From: Mucidula mucida
Lineage: Eukaryota > Basidiomycota > Agaricomycetes > Agaricales > Physalacriaceae
Length of the DNA: 64,000 bases
Assembly (NCBI GenBank): GCA_015501055.1
Contig: JADNYV010000045.1
Span: forward strand, 186,001-250,000
Direction: 5' to 3'
Position numbers and translations under genes: made by a program. The notes beneath the pieces were generated by a model. It saw only the letters and a program-made list of their open reading frames with translations. It was not told the origin of the DNA and did no database searches. This document shows positions 1-12,463 of this stretch, piece after piece (the first letter of the stretch is position 1; each line of letters begins with the position of its first letter).

Positions 1-1568
1 GTAACACACTTTAACCTGAACACGGACAGCTTCTTCGTGATCATCTGTAAGTTGCCACCCTCATCAACTGGCTTCATCATTCATTCCGCTGCAGCCCTAG
101 ATATCTGCCGCCCCACGTGGAAAAAGTACGGCTGGCGCAATCAGAAGGCTGAGCGCCCGATCGCGTATGAGGGTATGATACGTTATATTGACTCGCTCGT
201 GGAGAACGCGCGTATGCAGCGGGACGTGCACATCAGCTTCACCTACGTCCCGGCGCACCGAGGTATCACCGGAAACTGTGGCGCCGACTACCTGGCTGGA
301 ACGGCTTCGCGCTACGACGACTCTTGGCCAAAGCGGAGGATCTGGCAAAAACTGGAGTACGACGTGCGAGGCTTTATGGCTACGACGATGCTCGTCCGTG
401 GTGTTCCCTTGAGTTCGCCGAAACTTATCGAGGTTGGCAAACATATGATAAGAGCTTGGGAGGAAGGCGTCGACCGCCACGGAAGGAGAGTTATGGGTCA
501 TGAAGATCCTTATCGATTGACTGCGAGACCTGCGATATCCGAGACGACCTCAAGCTCTCGACCGACTCCACTGGCGATTCCGTACTCAAGTCCCACGACG
601 ACGGTCACGAACGTTGCGGATTGTTCGCAAAACGACGAGCGTCTCGCTAGTGCTCGTGCCGTCGCCGAACTTTTAAGCAAACAACTTTCAAGTAAGACTA
701 CGAACGAGGACGCGAGTGCTGCCGAACCACAACGCATACCAACGCCACCAGCAACTCCCCCGATGTCCCAGAAACGCGCTCGAGCCGATCTCGATCTCGA
801 TCTCCAAGAGGAAGCCGAGGTGGCGAGGTACCTGCACGTCAAAGTTTCAAGACCCCAAAAGCCTTTGTCTCTCGACGCACCTGTGCATTCTTCCAAGGAC
901 TGTAACCGCACACGAGACCTCCCATATCGAGAGCAACGGAAAATGCTCTCTGCGCGATGTGAATCTCTTTTTCCAGATTTTCTCCATACTAGAGCATTTT
1001 GGTGAGTGTCTTTTAGTTATCAAGTCAGGATGAGTAGAGTTTCTTACTTACCATAGGCCTCAAACTCCCCCCGAGGTAGCGACACTCTGGATCGAGCGTC
1101 TTCTTAAGATTCTGCCACAGCAAGAGCCCGCTCGTAAGAAACGCAAGCATGACCACTGCGCCCTCCGCGATCACGTCGTCTCTGATTTCACAGCCTTGGT
1201 CGCACGACTGCTCTCGCCCGCCGCCCCGACGCCGTTGAGATTCGTCTTTGTGTGCCGCCACGATGTTCCGCGCGATGTATTGGGCCTGCTTGACTATATC
1301 CCGCACTTGACTGCGCGCGCCAATGCGAGCGGCGGGAATATCAGACTAATCACGCTTCCGCGAGGATCGAGGCAGAAACTGATTGAGGTCTTGAGTATTA
1401 CGCCTGAGCAACAGGCCCGGGATCTTCCTCTATGTGGCTCTATCATTGCTATTGAGGTGGGGTTTCCTTGACCATGTATATGTCCGAACTTGAACTTCTA
1501 AAAAGGATAATGCTACTGGGATGTCTCTCCTAACGTCTATTCCAGACTCCTCTTCGTGGTGGCCGTGA
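1..1568 (+). CDS. RNase H-like domain joined to Pop3-like (RNase P/MRP) domain, 5' partial
   Basis: The 5' end lies outside the window. Modelled exons are 1-46, 95-1001, 1057-1456 and 1506-1568. All introns are GT-AG and keep the frame. The first part has RNase H features: NTDS (catalytic Asp) in exon 1, then YVPAHRG and GNCGADYLA, which supply the His and last Asp of the RNase HI fold. About 190 residues of low-complexity linker follow. The last part (W-P straddling intron 2, then ATLWIERLLKIL, FVFVCRHD and IRLITLPRGSRQKLIEVL) resembles the fungal Pop3 subunit of RNase P/MRP. That complex processes tRNA and rRNA precursors in the nucleus and nucleolus. No stop separates the two parts. They may be one fusion protein, or two genes with an internal Pop3 start, for example the Met codon at 942. 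The domain calls are fairly firm and the fusion is an inference. Confidence 0.62.
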
Positions 1569-1735
1569 AGTCTGTCAGAACGTGTTTTCAACAAACACGA
1601 AATTATGTTCACATGCTTTCTATCTCTTCTTCGCAACATGCTCTCACATTCAACTATACGACAACCAGTACTACTCTATGCTTTATATTAAAGTAGCATT
1701 ATATTTTGTATTGTATGAGTCTAAGCCATGCTTTT

Positions 1736-3118
1736 TCAACTACTCGACGCGAAATAGTCAACAACATTCAGCATATGTTGCCGCGTAGCCCATGCAGCTT
1801 TTCTTCCCTCTACAATCTGCCTGGTAAAAGAGCTAAAACCCGTCAGACAACCTCATCCACAAAATAACGCGTGAACACACCTCTTTCTCCCACATCCTTC
1901 TGCACCGCTGATGAACACATCGGCCTTAATTCCTACCAGTTTGTCCAAAATGCCCAGAACGCCCGTGTCCATCGTCCCGATATCCAGTGTCCCCTCTAGA
2001 TGCCTTACATCCAGCCCGGGCTCCGTCATTAGTATGCCCACCGCACGCCTATGATCTTCGCCAAAGTTGCGAAATGTACTGGACTTGGGTGCAAGGTCGC
2101 CGCTCTCTTGTAAGGAGAACGGATAATCGCTGGCGAACCAGACGGTCGAGATTCCAGAGTCATGAATAGCACCCAGAAGGGCGCGCGCGCATGGAACGAG
2201 TGCAGATGCGGGAATGGTTTCCATCCGCCAGTGTACCATGACGTATGGTTTCGGAGGCTCAATCGTCTCGGAAAGACGACGAAGTTCGGGAGAGTAGTGC
2301 AAGGGCGTCGTAGTCGAGAATACGGGATAGCGCAGATCCCAGTTGACGATGAGAACATCCGCTGTCTGCGCGCCGAGAAGACTTGTCAGATTATCCTTTC
2401 CTGCGCGTACCGGTGAAGAGGGGAAAATATCAAAGTCGGGCATACACTGGGGAAAGTACTCCTTGGGATTTCTGCCAACCAAGATGAGCTGCGCATTCAG
2501 TCGGTCGTCGTCCTCCACCAGCCAACGAAAGTCGTCCATCGTCATCACGCCCTGCAAGCCGCTTGCGTCGTAATACATGTCAAAGGCGTAATCGCGGCAC
2601 ATGCCCAGCCGACTCTGGCCTACATTGGGAAGGACGAGAATCCTATCGAGCGTGCGCGCGAGCTGGTGCATGTCTTGAAAGTGGATACGTGCCTTGGATT
2701 CTTGTTCGCCGATGTAGCCTGGAATGAGAAACTTTTTGTCCGTAATTGGGATGCGCGTTATAGAGGGCGGCCATGGATTCTTCGCCGCCTTTTCGGGCTT
2801 GGTGGAGAGATGCGCTAGGAAATCGCGGTATATTGTTGGCACAGGAGGTGATGTTACTGGTATCTCGCGTTTGACGAGAACTTTGGGAGATTCGGTTTCT
2901 AGAATGTGTTGAGGTGGGAGTGTTGATACAGCGATAAACAGTAATAAGGATATGCCGGATAGCACCAACCCAAGTACTCGCAGGATCCGTAAGCGCGGCG
3001 AAGGGTCAACTTCTGGGAGCCTGGGACTTGGAGTGTCAGATATGTCACAATCGACGCTGGAATCTGGGCTTTGAGGAGAGGAGGACGAGAGCCGCGTCCG
3101 TGATCGAAGCGAGTGCAT
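1736..3118 (-). CDS. Type II membrane O-fucosyltransferase-like protein
   Basis: Two exons on the minus strand: 3118-1881 and 1820-1736. A 60-nt GT-AG intron interrupts a conserved GCGRK stretch, and splicing restores it and adds a short tail. The N-terminus is cytosolic and Ser/Pro-rich. One hydrophobic segment at about residues 44-67 acts as signal anchor, giving a type II Golgi topology. The lumenal part has YVMVHWRMET, like the H-x-R-x-E region of GDP-fucose protein O-fucosyltransferases, and a C-terminal D-V-F-I-S-G-A-E-G-C-G motif typical of fungal members. The probable role is glycosyl transfer from a nucleotide sugar in the secretory pathway. The acceptor is unknown. Without the splice, the frame would end 14 residues after the motif, so the two-exon model is preferred. 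Confidence 0.75.
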
Positions 3119-4254
3119 CGTTCAAGAGAGTGTTGGTACTACGAGGAGGTATTGGAATCGCCAGAGAGTCGACGATGGCATGAATGATGAGCTGTCACTG
3201 CATACGATGATACGGGTCCGCAATCGATTTAGAGAATCGACAGGCGAGGAAGCGGTTTACCGGCTTACTTGCAATACACGGTGATCGGTATGATGGTGGT
3301 GGTGGTGGTGAAAACGGCGTACGGTCCCGAGATGGAATTGGTGGTACTAGACTACTCGTGATAGGGTTTTTTCCCACGCTACGCGACCTTGAGGAGAGGA
3401 TTGAGTCGGACGTGAACTCATAATTGGCTTCAGAAACAAATGTGCTCTCGATCATCCACACTAGATTGAACATCATATAGTGTCCGCGCTGTCGTTGGCA
3501 CCTTTCGTCCACTCACTATGCTTCTCCCCCTTCAGTCGACAATGTCTTATATCCCTTCGCAAACGAAACTCGGGCAAGCCACCGCCACCCAGATGTGGTC
3601 TCCCGAGTCTCAGTCGGATTTGTTGCCTCAGGCTGAGTCGTCAATCGACAAAAACCCATAAACTTCAATGTCCCGATACATAAATGACTTTTGGGTGTAT
3701 AATCCACAATATACCACCGCGATCCCTGTGAAGGATGATCTCCAGGCCAGACGCTGATTGTATGTAGATTTCGACGTCTAAACGTACGAATGCATTGCCC
3801 TCATTTTGTTTGGGAAGGTGTGTATTCTGAGGGATCGTTCCTCGTGAGATTGGGTTCAGAGTTTTGACTCTATAAACAGAATTCAAACTCCAAGAACTTC
3901 CACCAAGCGGTAGCGGGGAACAGCTTGGAGTTGAATCTCTTGTCAGTTGCCTTTTCAGTTCGTTTGACTTCAATTTGAATCCTTTCAGATGTCACGTTAA
4001 AAAGCCCCAATAGCATTCGCATATTTTTCATTTCAGAACCAGTGACCTGTGCTCTGGCACATCTACCTAATTTTACTGGAATCGCTCCGTTTCGGCCCAG
4101 CGTGACTTGTGTGTGTGAAACTACACCCACACGCTTACCGCGTTCCCACCATCAATGCTGCTCAAAGCTCGTGCCTTTATAAATGACAGCGGGGTCGTAA
4201 GGTGTATGATTCGAGCCTTGCCTCATCCCATCATCTGGCTCTAGACGCCGCCGT
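3119..4254. other. Divergent intergenic region
   Basis: This is the shared upstream region of the fucosyltransferase-like gene (minus) and the gene starting at 4255 (plus). Short open frames on both strands show no domain or splice logic. Nothing else is recognisable apart from CT-rich tracts. Confidence 0.5.
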
Positions 4255-6241
4255 ATGCCAAACCGCGCTCATCGCTCACCTTCTTGTAAGTTATCCGTCC
4301 CTCTGAGTTTCGGCGCTTACCGTCTTGACACCTTAAGCGCTTGCGTCCTGGGGCGATGGAGATGATAACGATGACGAAGCGGTGTGGCCGGGTATCGCTG
4401 ACGCTATCAGGGCGTCTCTCGCAGACTCCGGACTAGCGAGTACGTCTGCGCCCACAGGTGTGCTAGACCTTCCAAGTTCTTATCACTAACTGATTATAAT
4501 TGCGATGTAGCAATACCATCCGCTCATCTAACGCCGCCCAATGAAATCGCGTCATCGAGCACACTTGTTCCGAGACGCACCAGTGAGGATCGACGTGGCG
4601 AAGGTCCTTATCCATTCGCGATGTCGGATCTTCGGACAGCACTGGAACCACCCCCAGAGTTCCAGCCTCGCAGGTCCATCTTGAGAAACACTCTTCCTGC
4701 CGGTGCTTCGAGCAGTACTCACCAGACTGCGCCGGCATCACTCTCGACTTTCGCGTACGCGACACCAATCGCCCCTCAACCAAGACCGCACGATTCTTGG
4801 TACTCCCATCTTCAACCGAACACACCGATGTATCAAATGCTCCCCACGCCCTCCCCATCGCACCCGCCTTCCGCACCATACCTAGGTGCCAATCTGTCCT
4901 GGCCCGAAACTCCCTCCTCGATCGCATTCCCCATGACACTCAATACGACCGAGGTCGACGAAGGGTGGTCCACCGTGGATCCGGCATACGACCATAACGC
5001 GTCCGTGCTGTTCCCCACAACACGAGAGGCGTATCCCCCAATGTATTCTGCAGCGGCCCCGATCGACGCGACGGGCCTTCCTCTGTACCCGTCGCAGAGG
5101 TCGGCGACTGACGAGGCACCGGCTATCCGTCCTCGAAGGCACTCGACACCGAGAGCTGTGCAGCCCAGGTTTATGGGCCGCGATATCGTTACCGGGCAGC
5201 CAATATTCCACACAGTCGACCTCACGACTGAGCAAACTTTGGTGCATACCCAAGTCGACAATCCGGACGAATGGCGGCAGGTGTACGCGAAGAAAGTGGT
5301 ATGCGAGAATGTGTGCGCGCAGTGTCAGCAAAGCAGGCTGATCCCTTCGCGGTTCCCCGTCAGTGACTTTCTTTTTACAAGAATAATTCCCTTGGCTAAA
5401 AAAGCATTAGATTAAATGGCCCCAGCCCGACAGCATCCGCAGGACGCAACTCGACCCGGGGCAAGTGCTCGCAACCCCGCCGACAGACATCGAGCAGAGT
5501 CTGGTAGCCGAATGCATGATCTGTGAAAAGATCCACTGCCGCGGGTGCTGGAATGGCGAATACCGTAAGCCCAGCGACCCATTCCCCGCGGGGTGCATCC
5601 GCACCGACAGCTGCATCATGCGGCGCGTCATCGCCACCTTCGAGGCGCTGCGCAGCTTCGACGAGCACTACCTCCGCTTCTGCACTGGCGAAACCCGCAC
5701 CGTACCCGGGCTCGTGTCCACCTCGAAGGCCGGCCGCTATCTCGCGCTCCAAATCAATCCTGAAAACAATGTGCGCGCTGTTATCAGTACCGGTCTAGCC
5801 GCCTTTGTGTACACGCTCAGCATCAATGAGTATTACCTCGTACGCACTGCGATGAATGCGCATGACGGATACGTCGACGTACCGGAGGCGTACGCGCGCA
5901 TGTTGGAGTTCTCGTTTATCCCGCGCATGATAGACGAGCTCTTCTCTGAGCCGTATCGACGCCGCGACGTCCGTGAAACATACGCCACAACCTACCGACA
6001 CGTCTTGCGGTTTCTCGACGGTTACAACGACCTGTTCCCTGGCTACGTTAACGCACAACGGTGGGACTTCACATTGAGCTGCGGGATTGGCTCGTACCTC
6101 CGCGGCGAGGGCGAAATAGATTGGAGAGCTTCTGGCACTCCATGTGCCCCATCCTTTTTCGAGACCATTCAAGCGTTTTGGGCCCCCGGAGAGCCGATTC
6201 CTCAGGATATCACAAGTTCTTACAACACCTTGACTTCATGA
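4255..6241 (+). CDS. Unrecognised ~604-aa protein with paired CxxC motifs
   Basis: Four exons are modelled: 4255-4285, 4338-4457, 4511-5358 and 5426-6241. Their phases fit and total 1815 nt including the stop. The N-terminal half is disordered and rich in Pro, Ser and Thr. The C-terminal half is globular. Cysteines cluster around intron 3: CENVCAQC before it, then CMICEKIHCRGC and C-x6-C after it. This spacing could bind zinc, but it matches no RING or PHD pattern that I recognise. The C-terminus is aromatic-rich and probably helical. There is no signal peptide or membrane segment. I do not recognise the family. It looks like one of the many lineage-restricted basidiomycete proteins. The exon structure is well supported and the function is unknown. 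Confidence 0.6.
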
Positions 6242-6702
6242 TTAATAGTCATCTATAGCAACTGTGTCTCTTAGTAGATCAGCAAATATTCAGTGCCTGA
6301 GATAGTGTTCACATACTGCTGAAGCTGTTAGAGATATTCTCTGCACCAGAGAAGGTATACTTAACTAACCAGGCTATATGCCTGCTATAATCAATCCCAG
6401 CCTCACTGCATTTGTATCTACACACGCTTTGCATCGTCGAGTCGACATGTCGGAGCCGTGCGTGCATGTTGGAGTTCCACGACGTATCAACATGTCTTGC
6501 GGTTCCTTGAACGTGGCTCATCGTTCATCGACATCATGAGAGGCAATTCTTGGACATCTTAAGATGCTTTGCATGTCTTGACTTCTTCATCGTGATTAAC
6601 CTGTATTAAACGTCTATAGCAATCGTATATCAGTAGATAACTGGTACTCTATTCATATGCTATCGAAAGGATTAGAGACAGTCTCTGCAACAGGAGGAAC
6701 AC
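6242..6702. repeat. Decayed partial copy of the preceding gene's 3' end
   Basis: At 6435-6660 the sequence echoes the upstream gene. The gcatgttggagttc block of 5900-5913 recurs near 6466, tcttgcggtt of 6003-6012 recurs near 6494, and the cttgacttc...gattaa...ctatagcaa tail of 6229-6260 recurs near 6576-6625. Spacing is shortened and the frame is lost. It is a degenerate tandem duplication, not a gene. Confidence 0.55.
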
Positions 6703-9700
6703 TCACCCAACAACTTTCATCAACAAAAATCCAACAGTAGATACCACCAAAGTGGCAATAATACTGGCCGGGACACCGTTCTTCAAGAAATCCACGTTGG
6801 AGAGATACAGTTCTCCCAGCTCGTTCTCTTGCGTTGCACTGAAAGAAAGGTGAATAGAGCGTGCCAGGGTGTACTGATGACTTACGCAGTCTGATTGGGA
6901 AACCCAGAGACGGGCATTCCCATACCAGCCGAACAAATCAGTCCCGTAATGAATATCAAGAGGTTCTTGGGATTGCCTTCCAGGCTCGATCCGACTTCAG
7001 CGGCGATGGGCACTAGGAGCACACTCGCTATCGTATGACTGATAAATGTTGATACAATCTGGTCTATAGATGAGTAGTAGTTGATAGTTTTGAAATGTGT
7101 GCGTACCAAAACGATGGGGGAGAGAATCATCACGACCGTGTACAAGCTGAAGCCTTCGACCATGTCACGAATGATGATATCCATGACATCCAGCAGCCCG
7201 CTCGACATGACCGCCTTGCCTAAGGCGATTCCACCCATGGCCAAGAACACGATAGTCCACGCAAACTGTTCAAAGTCGTCCTGATGAGGCAACATCAGCA
7301 TCGAGATAAGCTGACCCACAAAATGAAACCGACCTTTTTCAAAACGCCCGTCGAAAAGAACGCCACGATAGGTATAAGTGCAATGACACCCATATCTCCA
7401 ATGATGTCTTCAATCTCGTGCGCCACGCACCAAAGCGCAATTGTGAACAGACATATGAACGTGACCCAATACTGCTTCGCAGTGAACGGCTCCCTGGTCG
7501 GTCGCACCGTCCGTATCTCAATGTCGCCTTCACCATCGGGCGATCGTGCGGGACGATACGACGCGAGGAGGAGACCCCATATCAGAATGATAGAGATGGC
7601 GGACACGGGCAAGGCCACAGCGAACCATTTGCCCCAGTCTAGCGGAGGATCCATTTCGTGCAAAGCAATGAGATTCTGAGGCGAAGAAATGGGTGAGCTC
7701 TGTCCGCCGATATTTGCTGCGAGGGCAATTCCCAACTGAGGGGCGTGTCAAAGCTCGTAAGTTAAGAATTGGAAGAAACTCACGATAAGACATGGTGCGA
7801 AGGAAGACTTGGGTGGCAGTGTACGCAATATAGGCTGCAGACAATCATTCAGAGGGATCACCAGTTGGAGCAAGCTTTCATACCCGAATGAGAGTGAAGC
7901 ATAATGTCGGCGCGGCCACATTACTACATGAAAGTCAGACAGCATTAAAATTTCTCCCAGTTATGCGCACCTTATCCACATGCTGGCAAAACACGACACA
8001 CCCATGAACGCAAGCAAGACCGTCCGTGGCTTGGAACCAGCCAAGCTAAGAACACGGGTAATTATTATCCGATCGATGTTCGTCTTGCTGAGGCCAGAGG
8101 ATATTGTGAAGCCTCCAATTAGCAACATGATTGTCGGAGAGAACATTACAGAAAAAATGTATCTGAAACAGAGTCAGAGAAACGGATGGCGGTAAAAACA
8201 CTGCATACTTCGTAGCATCTGGAGGCGCCAGGCCATCCTCGCCGTCTCTTATTACTCGCAGACAGACGACCAACAGAGGAACGAGAAGTGAGGTCACGAA
8301 AAGTGGTATCGCCTAGACCACATGAGTTGTCGTCAAAACCCTAACGTGAATAACTCACCTCGGTCGCCCATAGTATCGTACAGAACGTGAGGATGGCTAG
8401 GCAGCGGTTTGCCTCCATGCCATCCACAATATCCAGTTCAGCATCACGACGAATACTATTACGCCGACGATCATCCACAATAATCGACGCGTCAGCTTGA
8501 ACCTGCCGACAGGTGTGGCGACGTCGAGCAGTCCAGGCTCTGCCTCTTTCACAAGAGAGCCTCCCAAGATGGTCGGCGCCCCATCGACATCTCCTCGTCG
8601 TTCACGGCCAATCATCTGCCGCCAAACAGTGTCACGCTCCCAAGCAATCTTCTCGCGCTGGTGGAGTTTGAGCTGCTGCCGCGCCGCGGTCTTGTCCCCT
8701 TGCGTAGTGCACTTTGTGTACAGATCCACCAGCCGAGAAATGCCATCATTCAGCCTGTCCTTAGGGCCTGGCGTGAACGGCACAGCAGACTCCACTACAT
8801 CGTGCATATACCGGTCTTTGAGCTCGCTATACGTGATTTTGTCGTATTTTTTCAGGATCTTGCGGAAGCCAGAGTAATTGATTTCGACGTAAGAGCGGAG
8901 GGAGGTGAAGGCGATGTAAAGGGTGGTTATGCGCCGCTTGAAGAGCAGCCGCGTGTCGTACGCGTAGTTGGTCTTGGCCGTCCATATCGTATCGGAGGTG
9001 GGCGAACTGACGCTGTCCTTGACGAACTTTATGCGGTTTGTGAGCTTGCTGAGTGCACGCTTGGTACCCGTGCCCGTAAGCGATGTGGTGCTCTCCTCGA
9101 GGCCAGCGTCATATTCGTCGCTGGATATACTGTATCGGTGCTCCCTTGGCTCCTCAGGAATCACGCTTCCGCCTAAAAACGTATCAGAGACGAGCAATGA
9201 GGTTGACGGCCACATACTAGGTATCGAGGATGAATTCCTTCTGTTACGGCCCGCCGAAGACGACAAGCGTCTCCGTCTCTGTGCAGGACCACGACTGCCA
9301 GACACGCTGTCGTCGTCGTCATCATCCTCATCGATATCATCCATATAATATCCACCGTGCTCGAAGCCAGCGTCTTCCTGGCGTTTGACCATTTCCTCGA
9401 GCTCGTTGAGCTCCTCAAAGAGTTCATTTTCCTGGCTTTCGTAGAAGAGTACTATCTTCTTGAGTTCCTGATCTAGAAGGGGAACAAAAAGGGCGTCTGT
9501 CGTGGATGTCGTGCCGCCAACAAGGGCGGATGTCTCGTTGGCTTCGAGGTCATGGTACGAGTCACTGAGCCCGTTGTGTTGTTGTTGTTGTTTCTCCAGC
9601 TGGTATATGAACTTTTTGAGGGTATCGTAGCTGCACCGCGTCAGTATTTCGTCTATTCGAGACCACGGGGTACTCACGCGATATAGTCGTCCCACCAGTC

Positions 9701-9788
9701 AGAAACAGCATTAAACTTCAAAGACGAACTGCATAGCGGTGAGATATCGCCCCCGTGTAAATCGCGAAAGGAAGTACCTGAATTTCAT
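6703..9788 (-). CDS. SPX-domain low-affinity phosphate transporter (Pho87/Pho90/Pho91 family)
   Basis: Minus-strand exons: 9788-9778, 9728-9678, 9630-8359, 8312-8209, 8162-7971, 7923-7884, 7835-7784, 7735-7334, 7280-7107, 7063-6886 and 6838-6703. Spliced, the N-terminus reads MKFSSSLKFNAV then WWDDYIAYDTLKKF, the start of an SPX domain, which senses inositol pyrophosphates. An acidic, Ser-rich linker and basic helices follow, then a divalent anion:Na+ symporter-type permease with motifs EAIPLFVTSLLVPLL, NVAAP and GMPVSGFPNQTA. The protein imports phosphate at the plasma membrane or vacuole, with SPX restricting flux. One problem exists: near 8400-8430 the first membrane helix and the following ANRCLAILTF segment are in different frames. 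No convincing intron resolves this, although a 54-nt gtaata...gag intron is possible. Otherwise the gene appears complete. Confidence 0.85.
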
Positions 9789-10715
9789 GGCAGGCGCGAT
9801 AGGCTTTAGTTCGATAACTTCTGGTTGGCTCCGGTAGTATAAAAATCGACGGTTCTCCGTTAATCCAAACTCTCAGACTTGCCTCGAAGACGAGCCGTTC
9901 ATGTCGTTGTGGGGGGCTACGCCAAGATGTGTAAGCGGCATTAGCCGGTCCGAGTTGCCTTTTACGCTCATCACCACTCGAGCTCAGCCCAGGAGGAGGA
10001 CGTTCTTAGCTGATGGGCAGAGGTAACCATCAAGTTGAAGCTCAATGCAAGTACCGCTGCGCATTTCCTTTCTGGTTTCTTACCGTCATCGGCCTAGACT
10101 CACCGACCAATGATATTCACGTTATCTTCGACTGCCAAGCGTGGCAGTACGCGATGGAAATATCTTTGACACTACCGCCTGCTCTGCTTTAATTCTGTGT
10201 CTGTCTTGGAATAACGATCTTCGGGAGTCTATCGCGACTCTGAAAAATGCAATACTTGTCACCTCTTCACGCTCCTAGTTCAGTTTCAGTTCAATAACTT
10301 CCCCGTTCCCGTACGTGGTTGCAGCTCTATGAGTCAATATATGCGTTGAATTGTTATCCGGTTTGGAAGGGCAACACGCGTTCTGGCGTTCAATTCTCCG
10401 TTCCTGCGGAGTTGGAGGTGCAACCGTCGTCATTTGTTCTTGAACTTGACGGTATGAGGAGGTGTGCATTGCATTTGGTAGAAGGAAAGATCAAGAACAG
10501 CATAAATCCTTGATGTGCGCACATCTCTGATGACCACTGAACCCAAGACCGTTATTCATTCGGACAACATTCGGACCATCCTGTGACCTTAGGCTTCTAG
10601 CGTCCACTGGCACGAAACATCGGAGGGGTACGAGCACCGGCAATGTTGACATCCGACCCCGGATAGCATCTCTCCTTAAGTACCCACGTCCACTCTTACC
10701 CGTTCTTCATCCACG
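9789..10715. other. Divergent intergenic region
   Basis: This lies between the phosphate permease start (minus) and the SDR start (plus) and is a shared promoter zone. Short open frames at 10275-10513 on both strands mirror each other and carry no recognisable domain. No clear TATA box is apparent close to either start. Confidence 0.45.
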
Positions 10716-11846
10716 ATGACTTCCCGCCTCTCCCAAATATCTGGACATCTCTCAAATACGCATTCCCGCGGCTTAGTAGCAGGAGAAGTTGTAATTATCA
10801 CTGGTACGCAACCATGATCGGGACATGCCTTGTCTTTGTTGAAGCGCATTTGCAGGAGCTGGACAGGTACTTGGGTCCTTGGCTTCGAGGATACATTATA
10901 GATATTTATTCACATAGGGAATCGGTCGCTCCGCTGCTTTGCTTTTCGCCAAGGAAGGCGCGAAAGTCGTGATCAGCGAGTACGTGTCTGGACCGGGTTC
11001 ATCCGTTTCGGGACCTACTAACGCGTCGCAGCATCGATGCATCAAAACTCAAAGCCGTAGCTGCTGAAATCTCCGAACTCGGAGGCGACTCTCTACAAGT
11101 CGCGGAGATGTCGGTGCAGATGATTTCCCCAAGAGAATTGTTGATGCCACCGTAGCGTACGTCCAATCCCTCCTTTTACCGTTAAACCAACTTGAACACG
11201 CCTCCCAGAAAATATGGCAAAATAAACCACATCATCAACAACGCCGGATTCACCTTTGACAAGATGCTACACACCACGCCCGACGAGACGTTCGACATCA
11301 TCCTCAAGATCCACGTCCGCGCGCCCTTCAGGCTTATTCGCCAAGCAGCGCCGTATTTCCGCGTCAAGCCGGAAGCAAGGGAAAACCGCTCGATAATCAA
11401 TATCTCTTCGACATCGGGGCTTCATGGGAACGTCGGCCAGGCAAACTACGCTGCAGCCAAGGCGGCTGTTGTCGGTCTCACCAAAACTATCGCGAAAGAG
11501 TGGGGCCCATTCGGTGTGAGAGCCAACACCATCGCATATGGTCTTATACACACTCGGTAAAGCAGCCTGAATGACTTGCGCGTGACGGGCGTCTTCTGAT
11601 TACGAGCATTTGTAGGTTGACTGCGGCGAAGGAATCTGGGACGGTGATTGAATTGACGGGAAGAAGGTCGCGTTGGGCGTTCCTGGCGCGAAGACGACGA
11701 ATTCTGCGGATGATTACCCGCATATACCGCTGCGGAGAGGTGGAACACCGGATGAAGCTGCGGCTGCTATGCTTTTCCTCGCCAGCCCGCTTGCATCATA
11801 TGTTAATGGTCATACGTTGGAGGTGACAGGCGGTGTAGGTATTTGA
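10716..11846 (+). pseudogene. Short-chain dehydrogenase/reductase (FabG-like), two frame breaks
   Basis: Introns split the N-terminus after VVIIT and after GAGQ. Together these give the TGAGQGIG cofactor loop of a classical SDR. The central exon holds NNAGFTFDKML and the catalytic Ser-Tyr-Lys set (IINISSTSG, then GQANYAAAKAAV). The C-terminus ends in [19 protein letters not shown], typical of 3-oxoacyl-ACP reductase-like SDRs using NAD(P)H. Two single-base losses break the frame: at about 11103 (GCGGGA expected, gcgga seen) and at about 11668 (AGAAAGG expected, agaagg seen). Either the gene is dead or these are sequence errors. The rest is well preserved, which favours recent loss or error. 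A fragment of the same 3' end occurs again at 30482-30645. Confidence 0.75.
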
Positions 11847-12463
11847 TCGTTCTGCATTCATTTCACTGTAGGATGTTCAAGTTAGTGTCCACCATACTAA
11901 TACAATGATTGGAAACGCATACTGAAGCTAGACTACACGATGGACGTTGAAGAGTGCAATGTCGTTCGGGGGCCGAAAAGGCTTGAATAACCTCGACTCG
12001 GGAGGAACGGTGGGTGCATGTCCATCCCGCAGTTCAACATAAAGTCCCATCGTTGGGCAAGGTGCCTGAGAAACCGCCAGATACGGCTCAGAGAAGTTAG
12101 TTCGTTTATCATGCGCGCGTAACCCTCAGGCTAGGTTTGGAGCGCGAACTAAAGCCCGGGCTTAGGCTGGGATTAGAAGCGGAGGTAGGGCTCGTCAAAG
12201 CTGCAGCACCTCGAAGGTGGCGACGATGTGCCGCACTCGATGCACTGACTGTTAGCTAAGACTCTAAGTGCGGATGCCGTTATTTAATCATTATAATCTT
12301 ATCGAATGCATATACACCGTATTAACTACTCATATCTATTATGATACATCTGTGCTCAAAGCTCTTAGCTATAAAAAATGACGATGCTGGGAATGTGACA
12401 CAAGCGTGACTAACACTGTTGAAGACGCGCATTCGAGGCAAGATCCAAGGGAGCAGCGTAAAA
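11847..12463. other. Intergenic region
   Basis: This is a convergent gap between the SDR and the minus-strand gene ending at 12464. The 12250-12400 stretch is AT-rich. Nothing else is recognisable. Confidence 0.4.
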
